This document shows, in pieces, positions 63,201 to 64,000 of a DNA stretch of 64,000 nucleotides. The translations under genes were made by a program, and so were the position numbers. Source of the stretch: Fundidesulfovibrio magnetotacticus (GTDB taxonomy: Bacteria > Desulfobacterota > Desulfovibrionia > Desulfovibrionales > Desulfovibrionaceae). Location: contig NZ_BLTE01000001.1 of assembly GCF_013019105.1 (NCBI RefSeq), forward strand, positions 496,001-560,000, read 5' to 3'. Within the stretch, counting starts at the first letter, position 1. Every line of letters starts with the position of its first letter. The notes under the pieces were generated by a model that was not told where the DNA came from, made no database searches, and was given only the letters and a program-made list of their open reading frames with translations.

Positions 63201-63320
63201 GATCTTGAGCCCGGCGGCATAAGCCTGCGCGGGGCTCAGGTCGAGTCCCAGCTGGGTCAGGGTCAGCGTCGCCGCCCCCGCGCCAGCTATTTTGATGAAT
63301 CCTCGACGAGAAACTTTCAT
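60273..63320 (-). CDS. fdhA: Selenocysteine-containing formate dehydrogenase alpha subunit, Tat-exported
   Basis: This 1015-residue Mo/W bis-MGD enzyme oxidises formate to CO2 in the periplasm. A Tat signal KVSRRGFIK is at residues 2-10, then the 4Fe-4S group ICPFCSCGCNTLVH near residue 50. Codon 189 is TGA (62,756-62,754). The protein reads VHMDHQARV-U-HSPTVPALAE across it, as in selenoprotein FDHs, and the frame continues to 60,273 without another stop. Downstream blocks IIGSNAAEHHPISFRW and NAALRG-type molybdopterin motifs are intact. ATG 63,320 has GGAGG five bases upstream. A plain ORF call splits this gene in two. Confidence 0.95.
62720..62756 (-). promoter_or_regulatory. Selenocysteine UGA codon with bacterial SECIS hairpin
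   Basis: The UGA codon (62,756-62,754) is followed 15 bases later by a stem CCGGCTCT / AGAGTCGG (62,738-62,731 with 62,727-62,720, one G-U pair) and a GGC loop. This lies within the coding sequence at the distance and place expected for SelB recognition. Confidence 0.85.
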
Positions 63321-63816
63321 GCGCACCTCCTCAGAGCGTCAAACTTGTCCACAAAGAACGTCCGAAATCCACCTGGGTCCAACAGCCGATCCGGATTCCG
63401 CCAGGAGAATGCTCGGCTGATGATCGTGAACGGCACGTGTCGTTCCGGATGCCGCTTTCCCGACACGCTCGCCGGTTGATCCGGGCTGGTTGGCGAAACG
63501 GTCGCCGCGCCATCCGAACTTCACCTGCCGTTCCTTCGTGCCGGGGGCCTGCTTCCAGGATGGCCCCGCCCACGAACGTTTTCGTCGTCTTTCCACATCA
63601 CGAAGGCGGCAGCAAGCGATTTCGGCAAAAAAGTCCAATAATTTTAAGTTGTTAGTTCTAACACATTACCGAGGCGGATGGATGCGATAGACCAGAGAGA
63701 CGGTCGAAAAGGACGTGGCCAGCCAACCACCGCATTTTCATGCAAAAGTGAGAGGACGCCAAAGGAGGCTTAGGCGACTTTTGACAGACGCGCCTTGAAG
63801 AGGGGGAGGACGGAGT
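63321..63816. promoter_or_regulatory. Upstream region of fdhA with an inverted repeat
   Basis: Roughly 500 bases with no supported gene. The stretch 63,625-63,670 is strongly AT-rich and holds TGTTAGTTCTAACA (63,650-63,663), a 6-bp inverted repeat with a TT centre, about 330 bases upstream of fdhA. It may be an operator. No sigma-54 or other known promoter was recognised. Confidence 0.4.
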
Positions 63817-64000
63817 TTGAGGGCCTTGGAAGTCGCGTGCCTGGGCGAGACGGGAGAGTCGGTCCTTGAAGGGGGGAGCGGAGTCCGAGGGAGGGGCTCG
63901 CCCTATGGGGTGGGACGCGCGGCGTGCCTTCCTCCTTGCTTCGCCGCGCGCCCCGTAAACCGGAACAGGTGGATGGTGAGAAACGCCTATCGATTTTGAA
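63817..64000. other. Right-edge stretch, nothing recognised
   Basis: GC-rich sequence at the right edge. A 60-codon plus-strand frame exists but has no family, no good ribosome-binding site and low-complexity composition (Gly/Arg/Pro), so it is not called. Confidence 0.3.

Noticed and set aside
63817-63999. 60-residue plus-strand frame at the right edge
   Set aside because: Low-complexity composition, no family and no supporting signals.

Overview
The window is high-GC bacterial DNA of Desulfovibrio type (Desulfovibrionaceae or a close relative). The evidence is a selenocysteine-containing periplasmic formate dehydrogenase FdhAB with FdhE, a stand-alone methionine synthase activation domain, a short ThiF and a thi cluster of the kind seen in sulfate reducers. 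I assign no species. No rRNA and no CRISPR array were seen. There is one tRNA, tRNA-Lys(CTT).

Layout. 1-9,461 is a surface-polysaccharide locus. It has a Wzm/Wzt ABC exporter with three glycosyltransferases on the minus strand and three more on the plus strand, with a MetH activation-domain protein among them. 9,660-11,621 is a CPA2/Kef-type antiporter ending in a clear terminator. 11,798-17,249 is nikABCDE for nickel uptake, cut between nikA and nikB by a 500-bp repeat mosaic. 17,334-24,038 is a branched-chain amino-acid ABC system: livG-livJ, then a 1.9-kb insertion (DUF486 protein, UPF0045 thiamine-binding protein and a VapBC/FitAB-type toxin-antitoxin pair), then livH-livM-livF. 24,115-27,469 holds three EamA transporters and a NUDIX-like protein. 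27,540-34,372 has a VWA-OmpA protein, a soluble MgtE-N/CBS protein paired with an Nramp-like transporter, a UDP-galactopyranose-mutase-like flavoprotein, an M24 peptidase and a DUF4911 protein.

34,385-40,180 is the most plastic part. It has a 3'-terminal fragment of a PP2C phosphatase, a 1,072-residue STAND/TPR/SARP-like regulator, a frameshifted transposase remnant and an AT-rich radical SAM gene foreign in composition, all lying downstream of the tRNA-Lys gene. 40,396-46,405 is ricT-metG, a second composite repeat, and an MFS transporter with a TolB-like propeller protein. 46,456-56,350 (minus strand) has der, a small ORF, an isochorismatase-family protein, a cupin, thiE-thiF-thiH-(repeat)-thiG-thiS, a membrane-anchored TIR-domain protein, mtnA and gatB. 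56,495-57,643 carries a Cys-patterned lipoprotein and a GNAT protein. 57,724-63,320 (minus) is a ModE-like regulator, fdhE, fdhB and fdhA, the last with an in-frame UGA read as selenocysteine.

Functional links. Nickel import (nik) serves nickel enzymes that sulfate reducers usually have, chiefly hydrogenases. FdhAB, FdhE and a molybdate/tungstate-type regulator form one periplasmic formate-oxidation module. The thi cluster makes the thiazole and couples it. The recurring GC-rich intergenic mosaic (about eight modules at five sites) is the most striking non-genic feature. Two composite copies share an 81-bp core whose hairpin shows a compensatory base-pair change.
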